Part shown: positions 42,740 through 53,189 of the stretch, one piece after another
How the letters are laid out: every line of letters starts with the position of its first letter
Numbering within the stretch: the first letter of the stretch is position 1
Assembly: GCA_030867875.1 (NCBI GenBank)
Contig: JAOWCC010000936.1
Coordinates: forward strand, 77,223,032 to 77,287,031
Source: Actinernus sp. WN-2022
Lineage: Eukaryota; Cnidaria; Anthozoa; Actiniaria; Actinernidae
Reading direction: 5' to 3'
DNA length: 64,000 bases
Position numbers and translations under genes: made by a program
Notes under the pieces: generated by a model
Seen by the model: only the letters and a program-made list of their open reading frames with translations
Database searches by the model: none
Told to the model about the DNA's origin: nothing

Positions 42740-42870
42740 AGACCCCATGGTCCGCGATACAGACACTTTGGTCCGTGATACAGACACCATGGTCCGTGAT
42801 ACAGACCCTATGGTCCGTTATAGCTCTAGTAGTATTCTGTATCAGGTACAGAATACTAGCTAAGCTAGTG
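42740..42870 (+). repeat. 20-bp tandem repeat plus small palindrome
   Basis: GGTCCGTGATACAGACACCA occurs four times with variants (42746-42822); followed by GTATTCTGTATCAGGTACAGAATAC, a near-perfect palindrome (42832-42856). Confidence 0.85.
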
Positions 42871-42937
42871 AGGGAAGTCTCACGACCGATCACTGACTAC
42901 CCCTATCCCGGGACGGGTGAAATGACAAAGTACATCT

Positions 42938-43060
42938 GCTCTCTTATTATGTACACACCATCTATTCCATGTGGGACCTGTTTTTCTGCATGCTACGCTC
43001 TGCTCTCTTATTGCATACACATTGTCTCTTCGATGTGGGATATGTTTTTGTGAGAAACTA
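42938..43060 (+). repeat. diverged ~69-bp tandem duplication
   Basis: TCTGCTCTCTTATT... then CCATGTGGGACCTGTTTTT; repeated as TCTGCTCTCTTATTGCATAC then GATGTGGGATATGTTTTT. Confidence 0.65.
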
Positions 43061-43160
43061 ATTCATCCCATATCGATAGCAGGGTGGGAAAAATCAAAGG
43101 TTAAAATTTTATGTTGTGCATATCAATGGCTTTTAGTTATCTATTCATTTCACAAGTAAG

Positions 43161-43250
43161 ATAAAATATTCGCGTCCGATCTGTATGGGCTTTACAATGG
43201 CTCGCCGAAGCGGCTCGCCATTGTAAATGCCCATACAGATATCCCGCTCA
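43161..43250. repeat. hairpin, probable short foldback MITE
   Basis: ATCTGTATGGGCTTTACAAT then GGCTCGCC pairs with GGCGAGCC-type complement and ATTGTAAATGCCCATACAGA (43178-43240). Confidence 0.7.
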
Positions 43251-44067
43251 TATTTTAACTACTACTTAATGTTAAGCATTTTTAAGAGTTTTAATAGATA
43301 TATAATTATGATTTGATAATTTCTGTTATTTTTATACACGACCCCACAAGCAGTGATGCTTAAACTTTTAGCGTGTTTAAATACAGATTATTGTATTGTA
43401 TTTGTTTTCGCAGAAGTACTCCAAACCTATCAAAGGTTCACAGATAGAAAAATTTCAAGAAGGATTAGAAGCACTTTAACATGCTTGAGATGGCGGCTGG
43501 GTTATGCTAATTGTTAATAAACCGTGCCTGTAGCTGGCTAGCCAATCAGATGGCGAGACTCCCAATAGACGGTGGCTGGGTTATGCTAACAGCCGATAGA
43601 AACTTCGAGCTCATAGGCTACAATGTAATTGTTAAATATAAAGAGAAAGGAATTTAAATGAAAGCAGAGCTTGATGCTATAGATCCCTTTTAATAATGAA
43701 AATTCTTTTTTTATTACAACTCTTCTAATAAAATAAAAGCAAAGAACTCCCCACTTCTTTCCATTAGTACTAAACAGTCACTAAATAATCACTTTTAATC
43801 AAGGATCAGCAAAAGTCCATTTTCCAGTTCGAAAAGATTGCTCTTCATTGACCTTTTCCCTATAATTTCTTAATTTCGAGGAGGAATGACCACTACCTCT
43901 TTGCTTGATTTGCTAAAAACATATTATTCCTCATGCAGTAAATACATAAGCCACCTGAAGTGAGTCATCGTTTAACAACAACTCAGAAAATATCTCGAAT
44001 TTCAGATTTATGGTGGAAGAGAATCATTACTGGCAAATGATTTCCTTTGATTTTTAATGATACTTGC

Positions 44068-44073
44068 TTTATT
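44068..44073 (-). promoter_or_regulatory. polyadenylation signal AATAAA of P450 copy 2
   Basis: TTTATT on the + strand, about 90 bases past the stop codon; conserved with copy 1. Confidence 0.6.
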
Positions 44074-44161
44074 TCCTATGAAGAGGCCATATGATATAAA
44101 AAGGAACATGATACGAAGCAATATACTTTCATCTCTTTATCGAATAAGCTTCATTTAGTTC

Positions 44162-45658
44162 CTAAAATCGCTTCTTGACACATACTTGGTACGGTTTAGG
44201 GTGTAGCACTCCTCCAACCTCTGCCTTGAGCGATGGAAGCTCGCATCCCAGTGGATTCTCAAACCTGAACTGCTGCAATAGACGACACAGGAACAAGAAC
44301 AACTCCACTCGCGCTAGTACTTCCCCCATACACATCCTCACACCTGCGCCAAAAGGTAGAAAACTATCTGCACTTGGAGCTGAGAACTTCCCTTCCTCAT
44401 CTAGGAACCGATCGATGTTGAACTGGAAAGGGTCTTTCCAGTAGGAGGGGTCGTGATGGAGGGACCACAGGTTGGTAAACAGCGTCGTACCTTTAGGAAT
44501 ATGGTACCCCCCGAGGGTTATGTCCTCTGTATTCCTATGAGGGATAGCAAGAGGCAATATCGATGATAGACGTAAAGTTTCGGCCATAAATGCCTCCAAT
44601 AGCGGAAGCTCCTTCTTCAAGCTCAATGAAGGAATCTCGTCACGACCGATGACGTCATCCATCTCTCTCTGTAGCCTGTCTTGGACGTCGGGATAGCGGA
44701 CTAGATATAACACAGCCCATGAAATCGATGTGCTGGTCGTTTCTGACCCTCCCAAGAAAAGCCCTGCTAAGAACATCAATATGTAATTTTCCTGCAACCA
44801 TTCTTTAGCCGTTTTATCTTCTTCTTCCGCGTCTCGTTTTACCTTCAGTATAGCATCTGCATAATCTCTAATACGACCCTCCGTGTAGGTGTTCTCGTGT
44901 GCAGTGAAGTGTTTCTTCAACAATATTAGCATTTGGTCGTTTAGGTTCTGCAGTAACTTGCTGTTCTTTGGCATAGGAAGAACTGACCTCAGGAACGGAA
45001 AAAGATCAGCAATCGATGGCTCAGGAACAAGAAGGCGGAGGATGCCGTCTTGTAGAGAACATAACTTCAGGAATTCGGGATCAGTTATGTCGTAGCGAGA
45101 GCCAAAAATCTTAGTGCAGATCACATTCGTAGTTGAAAGAGCGACTTCTTTGCTAACATCGAGAGCGACTCCTTCAGATTTAGCGAGCCTTTTGCAGAGG
45201 TCGTCACTCTCTTGTTGTATGACATCCTCTAAACGGTTTTGGCCATACAGCCTGATCGCTGAATGTCCCAGCTTGCGATACAATCGCCAACAGGGCCCGT
45301 AGTCTTGTAAAGCTGGCCACGGGGTTCCCCTTAGAGCGGAATTAATCGATCGGGCGAAGCTGTTCAACGGTCGACTCGCAGTGTCACTTGATTTTCGAAC
45401 CAATGCTTCCCTGATTGCCTCTCCATTCAATACAACTATTGGAGCCTTGCCAATATAGATACGAAACACTCTTCCATACTTCTTGCCGAGTTCTGTGAAA
45501 CTCAAATACACCTCTTTGCTGAGAAGGTGGATGTTTCCAATCAATGGCAGTGGCTTTGGACCTGGTAGTAGGTCAAGACTGTTCGGTTTCTTGAAGCAAA
45601 ACACGAGATTGTAAACCAGGAATACAATTAACCCGAGTACCAGGAGCTCAGTGACCAT
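44162..45658 (-). CDS. cytochrome P450, clan 2 (CYP1/CYP2/CYP17-like), copy 2
   Basis: 498 residues, single exon, intact. All P450 motifs match copy 1: LLPGPKPLPLIGN hinge, GGSETTSTS I-helix, ETLR, FNIDRFLD, heme loop FGAGVRMCMGE. By eye it differs from copy 1 at roughly 25 positions, mostly conservative (for example KNPIVV/KAPIVV, GTQWPALQEY/GTPWPALQDY, SVGVPLD/SEGVALD, LPLPKNFKLLQS/LPMPKNSKLLQN) and clustered in the N-terminal half, including the C-helix and F-G regions that can shape substrate access. The start MVTELL is fixed because sequence just upstream differs from copy 1. Expected to be an ER monooxygenase; substrate unknown. Confidence 0.92.
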   Translation of the reverse strand: MVTELLVLGLIVFLVYNLVFCFKKPNSLDLLPGPKPLPLIGNIHLLSKEVYLSFTELGKKYGRVFRIYIGKAPIVVLNGEAIREALVRKSSDTASRPLNSFARSINSALRGTPWPALQDYGPCWRLYRKLGHSAIRLYGQNRLEDVIQQESDDLCKRLAKSEGVALDVSKEVALSTTNVICTKIFGSRYDITDPEFLKLCSLQDGILRLLVPEPSIADLFPFLRSVLPMPKNSKLLQNLNDQMLILLKKHFTAHENTYTEGRIRDYADAILKVKRDAEEEDKTAKEWLQENYILMFLAGLFLGGSETTSTSISWAVLYLVRYPDVQDRLQREMDDVIGRDEIPSLSLKKELPLLEAFMAETLRLSSILPLAIPHRNTEDITLGGYHIPKGTTLFTNLWSLHHDPSYWKDPFQFNIDRFLDEEGKFSAPSADSFLPFGAGVRMCMGEVLARVELFLFLCRLLQQFRFENPLGCELPSLKAEVGGVLHPKPYQVCVKKRF

Positions 45659-45676
45659 TGTTTTGAAGAGTTTGGC

Positions 45677-45800
45677 TTTATATGATATGCATTAATGCAA
45701 GAGGCTCGGTCCAACGTCGTGCCCAGGGTCTTCTCGGTCAGATACAAGATGGCGGCTACTCCGAGAGCTAACTATAAAGAAGCAAAGTCCGATACAACGT
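45677..45800. other. 5' flank of P450 copy 2 absent from copy 1
   Basis: About 120 bp between the duplicated block and the Penelope-like sequence, including AAGATGGCGGC and GGTCTTCTCGG. In copy 1 the block joins the Penelope-like sequence almost directly. It may contain promoter elements lost in copy 1 (inference). Confidence 0.4.
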
Positions 45801-46040
45801 AGAATATTGAAATTAGTGGTACAATATTTCGGCTGGCCACACCAGCCTTCTTCAGGTACAATGAAGAAAATTGTGATAGCTGTTGCGAATTAATATACAT
45901 AAAACAGATTACAATATGATAGACCGTGAAAAAATGTTAAGAAGGTAAAACAGATATCAAGTATGACTCTTCCCGGATGTTAAGGCCATAGGGTTCGAGT
46001 GTTCTCGCCTGTGCGATTAAAAATGGTTCCTGTACGATTC
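45800..46040 (-). mobile_element. Penelope-like element end, minus orientation
   Basis: On the - strand FLIAQARTLEPYGLNIREES is the end of the GIY-YIG ORF (about 45965-46025), followed by TGTTTTACCTTCTTAAC and the characteristic ACCTGAAGAAGGCTGGTGTG / GGCCAGCCGAAATATTGTAC terminal sequence (45815-45862). Confidence 0.75.
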
Positions 46041-46045
46041 TAAAA

Positions 46046-46360
46046 ATGGCGAACGCCACTTCAATTACTACCATAACACAAAAACGCTCCAAATTCAAGG
46101 CCGCGGAAGCTCTGACTTGAAAGAGTTGCTTATAAATATAACAACTTCCAGGGCTGCCAAAAGTAAAGATTGCCATCAGGCCGTTAGAAAGAACCACGTG
46201 CGGCTGAAGAACCGGGAGAAGCTTCGCTTGAAGCATTGCTTGAAAGAACTACCACCAGCGAAGAAATTGCCGTGGAAGAAATATCTGACAGTGAAAGTGA
46301 TGGCGAGGAAAATGACGACACTGAAGTATTAGGTGCTTCTTGGTGTAGCAGATTCATTGT
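46046..46360 (+). pseudogene. decayed ORF with acidic segment
   Basis: ATG 46046 (MANATSITTITQKRSKFKAA) is followed after a frameshift by KELLINITTSRAAKSKD and then, in another frame, EEIAVEEISDSESDGEENDD. Looks like one interrupted coding region of a mobile element, family not recognised. Confidence 0.35.
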
Positions 46361-46449
46361 TTGATTCATTGTTTCTCGGATTAGGGTTCTTTGTATTTCA
46401 GTGTATTGTAGTGTGAAATCAACGAGATCAAACAGCATATACCTTGTCG

Positions 46450-46760
46450 GGGAGGCAATGAAGAACGAATATCGACAATGCAAATGGAACTTAATCAAAC
46501 TAAGAAACGGGTTCAAGAACTTGAACAAGAAAATAGTAGCCTTCTTAAAGTAATGACTACTGAATGCTACTCCATGCAGTAAACATTTACTTCCAGCTTC
46601 GGCAAATATTTCACTTCCTTTGACGACAAGCGAAAATCAAGAAACATGTCCGCGGAATACTCCGAATGCCAACGCTAAGGAATGGGCCAAGGTCGAAAAG
46701 AAGAGAAATAAAAATAAAAACTCATAGCAAGCATAGTACCCAATCAACGTAATCAACTAA
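46450..46760 (+). pseudogene. LINE ORF1-like fragment
   Basis: MQMELNQTKKRVQELEQENS is a coiled-coil start; after a frameshift ENQETCPRNTPNANAKEWAK then VEKKRNKNKNS, a basic tail. This layout resembles the N-terminal part of L2/CR1-type ORF1. A possible continuation (the esterase-like part) is at 50601-51030, beyond the satellite. Confidence 0.45.
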
Positions 46761-46856
46761 ACCAACACAGCACCTCCGCCCCGTCAAAAGCAGTTGAAAA
46801 GCCTTCCACCCCTACACTCCCCATAACGAGCCAGAGCTTCTTAGTAACCATATTAC

Positions 46857-46902
46857 CCCCTGGTGATTGCAGAACTGGACTCTGCAATCACCAGGGGGTC
46901 CC
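46857..46902. repeat. perfect 45-bp palindrome
   Basis: CCCCCTGGTGATTGCAGA and its complement TCTGCAATCACCAGGGGG around a 9-base centre. It sits at the left edge of the satellite. Confidence 0.9.
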
Positions 46903-46959
46903 AGTAAACTCTCTACATTCCCATCAATTAAACGCAGCTTGAGTTATCTCTAATCCCTT

Positions 46960-49505
46960 TAACTATGACAGCCTTCGACGGCCTTTTCGCAGTACTGACT
47001 AACTTGAGTTGAAATCAATCTTATTTTGGAAAACTTGCCGGATGTGCTAGAAAGAAATGACTGAGTTATATATCCCTGAAGCGCTTAGGCAGACTAAACT
47101 GCCAGGACTTCCCGCTGGATGAACCAACTGGGGATATAGAACTAGCTTGAAATAAATCTTATTTAATTTGGTAAACTTGCCGGAATCGCTAGAAAAATAT
47201 GAGTTCTATATCCCTGAAGCGCTCAGGCAGACTAAGCTGCCAGGACTTCCCGCTGGATGAACAAACTGGGGATATAGAACTAACTTGAAATCAATCATAT
47301 TTTGGTAAACTTGCCAGAGTCGCTAGAAAAAAATGACTGAGTTCTATATCCCTGAAGCGCTCAGGCAGACTAAGCTGCCAGGACTTCCCGCTGGATGAAC
47401 CAACTGGGGATATAGAACTAGCTTGAAATAAATCTTATTTAATATGGTAAACTTGCCGGAGTCGCTAGAAAAAAAATAGTTCTATATCCCTGAAGCGCTC
47501 AGGCAGACTAAGCTGCCAGGACTTCCCGCTGGATGAACCAACTGGGGATATAGAACTAACTTGAAACCGATCCTATTTAGGTAAACTTGCCGGAGACGCT
47601 AGAAAGAAATGACTGAGTTCTATATCCCTGAAGCGCTCAGGCAGGACTTCCCGCTGGATGAACCAACTGGGGATATAGAACTAGCTTGAAATAAATCTTA
47701 TTTAATTTGGTAAACTTGCCGGAGTCGCTAGAAAAAAAATAGTTCTATATCCCTGAAGCGCTCAGGCAGACTAAGCTGCCAGGACTTCCCGCTGGATGAA
47801 CCAACTGGGGATATAGAACTAACTTGAAACCGATCCTATTTAGGTAAACTTGCCGGAGACGCTAGAAAGAAATGACTGAGTTCTATATTCCTGAAGCGCT
47901 CAGGCAGACTAAGCTGCCAGGACTTCCCGCTGGATGAACCAACTGGGGATATAGAACTAGCTTGAAATAAATCTTATTTAATTTGGTAAACTTGCCGGAA
48001 TCGCTAGAAAAATATGAGTTCTATATCCCTGAAGCGCTCAGGCAGACTAAGCTGCCAGGACTTCCCGCTGGATGAACCAACTGGGGATATAGAACTAACT
48101 TGAAATCAATCATATTTTGGTAAACTTGCCAGAGTCGCTAGAAAAAAATGACTGAGTTCTATATCCCTGAAGCGGTCAGGCAGACTAAGCTGCCAGGACT
48201 TCCCGCTGGATGAACCAACTGGGGATATTGAACTAGCTTGAAATAAATCTTATTTAATTTGGTAAACTTGCCGGAGTCGCTAGAAAAAAATGCGTTCTAT
48301 ATCCCTAGCTGAAGCGCTCAGGCAGACTAAGCTGCCAGGACTTCCCGCTGGATGAACCAACTGGGGATATAGAACTAACTTGAAACCGATACGATCCTAT
48401 TTAGGTAAACTTGCCGGAGACGCTAGAAAGAAATGACTGAGTTCTATATCCCTGAAGCGCTCAGGCAGACTAAGCTGCCAGGACTTCCCGCTGGATGAAC
48501 CAACTGGGGATATAGAACAAATTTGAAATCAATCACTTATTTTGGTAAACTTGCCGGAGTCGCTAGAAAAAATGCGTTCTATATCCCTGAAGCGCTCAGG
48601 CAGACTAAGCTAGGACTTCCCGCTGGATGAACCAACTGGGGATATAGAACTGTACTAGCTTGAAATAAATCTTATTTAATTTGGTAAACTTGCCGGAGTC
48701 GCTAAAAGAAATGAGTTCTATATCCTTGAAGCGCTCAGGAAGACTAAGCTGCCAGGACTTCCCGCTGGATGAACCAACTGGGGATATAGAACAAATTTGA
48801 GATCAATCTTATTTTGGTAATCATGCCGGAGTCGCTAGAAAAAAATGCGTTCTATATCCCTGAAGCGCTCAGGCAGACTAAGCTGCCAGGACTTCACGCT
48901 GGATGAACCAACTGGGGATATAGAACTGTACTAGCTTGAAATAAATCTTATTTAATTTGGTAAACTTGCCGGAGTCGCTAGAAAAAAATGAGTTCTATAT
49001 CACTGAAGCACTCAGGCAGACTAAGCTGCCAGGACTTCCCGCTGGATGAACCAACTGGGGATATAGAACAAATTTGAAATCAATCACTTATTTTGGTAAT
49101 CATGCCGGAGTCGCTAGAAAAAAATGCGTTCTATATCCCTGAAGCGCTCAGGCAGACTAAGCTGCCAGGACTTCACGCTGGATGAACCAACTGGGGATAT
49201 AGAACTGTACTAGCTTGAAATAAATCTTATTTAATTTGGTAAACTTGCCGGAGTCGCTAGAAAAAAATGAGTTCTATATCACTGAAGCACTCAGGCAGAC
49301 TAAGCTGCCAGGACTTCCCGCTGGATGAACCAACTCGGGATATAGAACTAACTTGAAACCGATCCTATTTTGGTAAACTTACCGGAGACGCTAGAAAGAA
49401 ATGACTGCGGAGTTCTATAGCCCTGAAACGCTCAGGCAGACTAAGCTGCCAGGACTTCCCGCTGGATGAACCAACTGGGGATATAGAACTATAGCTTGAA
49501 ATAAG
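46960..49505 (+). repeat. 138-bp satellite, about 18 copies, alternating unit types
   Basis: Anchors AGGACTTCCCGCTGGATGAA recur every 138 bases (47104, 47242, 47380, 47518, then 47643 after a 13-base deletion, 47781 and on). Each unit contains GTTCTATATCCC and its complement GGGATATAGAAC about 75 bp apart. Linkers alternate between type A (TAGCTTGAAATAAATCTTAT) and type B (AACTTGAAATCAATC or AACTTGAAACCGATCC), giving a 276-bp higher-order unit. No ORF. Confidence 0.97.
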
Positions 49506-50419
49506 TCTTACTGGATTCTCTCCTTTCTAACGTAAATATAAGCATAATAACTCAGTAATACGGTTAGGTGTTTAAAAAAAATTGGTGTTTCGGTTCCCAC
49601 TGTCATGTTTCTCTCTCTTGTTTACTAGCTTTGGCGGCATTTTTAGTAGGCTGTCCAAATCCGGTCTATTATGTTCGTCGCTTGAACCCTGAGTTAGGAG
49701 TACCGAAGTGTTCTTGAGTCGAAATCTGTAGCTTGAGCTTGTTTATTTCGTCTCGCAGGATCAATGTTTCCTCGTAGCTGCTTCTATTAAAACCTTGCAG
49801 TTAGCTGATTCTGTGTAAGCAACCATAAGACTTGGTTTGGCGGGAATTTCCTACCATGTAGATTTACGCCACTTTTTAGCACTACCACCTTCGCAAAGTC
49901 ACTAACGTTCAATCCAAGGCATAAATCCAAATTGTTTACTCCTAATAGCGCAGCTGATGCGGAGAAGCAATACTGGTTTAGCCGTTGTGTAATCCATATA
50001 GAGTCCATTACTGCGAAACCCACCATTTTCCTCATCGACTAGTCTTTCGCAAAATCCTTCGGTTTCTTATATATATTTTGGTCCCAAGATTTATCTATAC
50101 TCCTGTTGATGAAATGTCCAAGCTATAGGAATACTAATAATGACGGTCAGTTTGAAGCAAAATACTCTGCGCACAGCTTCAACATTCATCCTGGCTGTGA
50201 ACACGGACTTGAATGGCAGACTAAATCAGAAATAAAACAATGCATATACTAAATTGCTACCGGAATCAAAAATTAACTTCCCTACATCCCTGACATTAGC
50301 CAGGACTAGCTTTACTCACCTAACTGTCATAATCACTTAAAAGATAAATAAAACAAAACCGCGAAATGTTATTCGATTTCTAAACTATGACGTCACTTCA
50401 TAGCAACCAGACCTCACGC
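49506..50419. other. intergenic; one weak minus-strand ORF
   Basis: The - strand frame 49787-50035 (82 codons, MRKMVGFAVMDSIWITQRLN then FAKVVVLKSGVNLHGRKFPP) is followed downstream in another frame by EETLILRDEINKLKLQISTQ, a coiled-coil-like stretch. I do not recognise it; it may be a decayed mobile-element ORF. Confidence 0.25.
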
Positions 50420-51030
50420 TGATTTGGACCCTGAATGATAAGAAGCCAAAAATAATGCTGGCAGGTAGCAAAACAATGTTGTCAACTTTTGAGGATTTTG
50501 AGTTCTCTTCGGATGGTGGGCAAATAAATCGCGTTCATAATTTTAAATACCTTGGAGTAACATTGGATGAAAAGTGGAACTGGAAGAAACACATTAGTAA
50601 CTTATTACGGAAGGATCCAAACCCACTGGCACTGTAGTTATAGCTGAGGACTCGATGCTGAAGTACATCAACGGACGTAAGTTGTCCCACAGCCACAGCA
50701 CCTATGTAAAGTCTTTCTCGGGGGCCACGGTTGAAGATATGTTTGATTATATCAAACCATCACTTAGGAAAGAGCCGGATGAAATCATACTACATATTGG
50801 AACCAACGATGTTAAATTTGAGGAGCCGAAAGAAATCGCCGAAAAAAATTGTACAGCTTGGTAAGGAAATTGAAGACGAATCCCCATCTACTTGGTAACG
50901 ATTTCCTCAATTATTATAAGATCGGATGATTTCTTGAACGCCAAAAATCAAGGAAGTCAACAAAATCGTTGGTAGATTTGCCAAACAAAATGATTGGTCA
51001 CTACTCACACATTCAAATATCACAATAGAA
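50420..51030 (+). mobile_element. rearranged LINE fragment: RT piece joined to ORF1 esterase-like piece
   Basis: 50430-50595 encodes the RT segment TMLSTFEDFEFSSDGGQINR then VHNFKYLGVTLDEKWNWKKH. From about 50605 the frame changes to VIAEDSMLKYINGRKLSHSH, VKSFSGATVEDMFDYIKPSL, EIILHIGTNDVKF, the SGNH-esterase-like domain of CR1/L2 ORF1. In an intact LINE ORF1 precedes the RT, so the order is reversed here. Confidence 0.75.
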
Positions 51031-51036
51031 CACCTT

Positions 51037-51282
51037 AATTGAGGGCGGAGGAACAGAACAGGGAGGAGGGAGAATTGGCCCAAAAAAAATCAGGGAGGAG
51101 GGTGAAATGTCCAGAAAAACTAGGGAGGAGGAAGAATTTAGCATACAGGGAGGAGGAACAAAATGGGATCTACATACATGCTCTAGAGAGAAATTTTAAA
51201 ACTCACTAGGGAGGAGGGAGAAATGTCGGAAAAAATAGGGAGGAGTGAGATTTCACTACCCGTTCCTCTCCACTCTTAATTC
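51037..51282. repeat. GGGAGGAGG-rich element, possible MITE
   Basis: GGGAGGAGG recurs about eight times with AGAAAT or AGAATT spacers. Ends TTAATTGAGGGCGGAGGAAC and GTTCCTCTCCACTCTTAA are roughly inverted and both carry TTAA. Confidence 0.5.
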
Positions 51283-51420
51283 TAGCGGACTTCACTTAAG
51301 TATTGAAGGAACTAAAACTCTAGCATCATGACTTTATTGATCATTTTAGTACAGTTTTAGTTTTTTTCTAAAAATTCCCATACATTCCTTGTAAAAATCA
51401 TTAGTTTGGGCTGCCTGTGA

Positions 51421-51660
51421 TATGACTCTACAGAAATTGCTAAATCCATGTAACAATTTGCCGCCAACAAAACAAGCAATTATATTAATTTATCAGTTCA
51501 AAAAACGTGCTGCCATTTTTAATAACTCAGTTATATTCCTGCTATTCTTCAAATTAATTAATCTCTTTACTAATCTTGTTGGAGCTGCGCTACATCGATA
51601 TACATGTAGTCTTGTAGAAGTATCCAGGTCCAATAAATGTTGTTGTTGTTGTTTTCTATA
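51421..51660 (+). mobile_element. retroelement 3' end, copy 2 of the dispersed repeat
   Basis: Matches 40918-41104, then ends CCAATAAATGTTGTTGTTGT, a GTT-repeat tail like that of the LINE end at 11646. TTGGGCTGCCTGTG stands just before it (51406-51419). Confidence 0.6.
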
Positions 51661-52385
51661 AGAACTGAAATCGTATTAGTACCCAACAAAAGACCCCCGA
51701 CCCCTCTCTCCCCAGGCATTCATACCCCTGTTGAAGCTAATTAATTTCCGGCTCAGTAAACAACGGCACTTCCCTAAATGCACTAATTAACCAAAAATGC
51801 GTCCAGATTTACTTTGAACAATTAAAGAGCAAACAAGAAGCGAAGCAAGCGTCGTTCAAAATCAATACTCCGTTTTCATCACAAGAACCGTGTTCATAAC
51901 TGGTACCATGTGGCATTTAACCGCCTTCAGTTGACTTCAGAAACCTGCATTTGACGGCTTTCATTTTCGGAAACCGACCGGGTATATATCCGTCGCTATT
52001 AGACTATCGAAGTTAGAGATAACGCGTTACCTCTATTAATATGGCTAGATTGAAGGCCGAAGAAAATGGTGGCATCATAGTTATCAGAGCATACATGACT
52101 GACTTGTTCAGAGTGTCACGTTGTCGGCATTCGGGCATTTGGGCCAAACGTCAAAACGCTTCAAAGAAACGAATTTCCTAATTTAAAAAAAAATCATACC
52201 GCGATCAGGACCGCAGACTATTTTCCGTGTACTTTAGATGCTGAATAACTTGCATGATCAATTCATATAGTGTTGTCCAAGTCACTGAACGTGTTTAATT
52301 ATTAAGGACTCTTATGGTTCACATCTCCGTAAGTGCTCATCTCAAATTCAGATTTTGAAGGGCAGACGACAAGTTAGAGGACTCA

Positions 52386-52422
<37 letters not shown>

Positions 52423-52760
52423 CTATGACATATATGGAGGCATAGCTCCTAGAGTGACCAATAAGCAGAATAAGCATATACTTCTCTTCCGAATAAACGG
52501 AAGCGCCTTTTGATAAATGTATATTGCATCTAGGATCACAATCATAGTCCTGTAAAGCACGAACATGAGGTCCTTATGTCACTATCAACCGGATAAGAAA
52601 ATGCTAGACTGTTTTCTTTTACATGATTCACACTGGTGACCTAAGGCATATCATAAACAGAAACGCAAGAAAATCTTCCCAATTCCCCGATTTAGAATTT
52701 AAGAACGTTTGGAGTCTAATTGAGTTTAATATTTACCAGGGGCAGAGGTTCACAAACTGA
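51661..52760. other. intergenic with a TA microsatellite
   Basis: (TA)n of about 33 bases at 52388-52420. Otherwise no gene or repeat recognised. Confidence 0.5.
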
Positions 52761-52768
52761 CAACTGAC

Positions 52769-53182
52769 CACAGGCCGCCCAAGTTCTGACTGTGTAACAA
52801 GGTTTGTATGGGAGTTCTTCCGATAACCCAGAATAATAACATAAATCTCCTGTAATACAAGGTAAATAAAGGAAGAAAGACTTACTTGAAGTTGTTTTGT
52901 CGTCCTATGTGTATTTCAGGTCGCTAGAACGGTGTTTCATGGAATTCTTGAGTCATACGTTTCACCCCCTCTACCGGTAGAGGGGGTGAAACGTATGACT
53001 CAAGAATTCCATGAAACACCGTTCTAGCGACCTGAAATACACATAGGACGACAAAACAACTTCAAGTAAGTCTTTCTTCCTTTATTTACCTTGTATTACA
53101 GGAGATTTATGTTATTATTCTGAGTTATCGGAAGAACTCCCATACAAACCTTGTTACACAGTCAGAACTTGGGCGGCCTGTG
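52769..53182. mobile_element. 414-bp long-palindrome element, 7-bp target duplication
   Basis: Arms of about 200 bp pair almost perfectly around ACCCCCTCTACCGGTAGAGG at the centre (52970-52990). Ends CACAGGCCGCCCAAG / CTTGGGCGGCCTGTG; AACTGAC duplicated at 52762-52768 and 53183-53189. Arms contain CAAGTAAGTCTTTC, a donor-like motif at the same relative place as in 13685-14115. Confidence 0.88.
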
Positions 53183-53189
53183 AACTGAC

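Larger units (their letters stand above)
43541..45676. repeat. segmental duplication copy 2 (P450 block)
   Basis: Counterpart of 14340-16485. Just to the left is a short partial repeat of its own beginning (GATGGCGGCTGGGTTATGCTA at 43490-43511). Confidence 0.95.
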
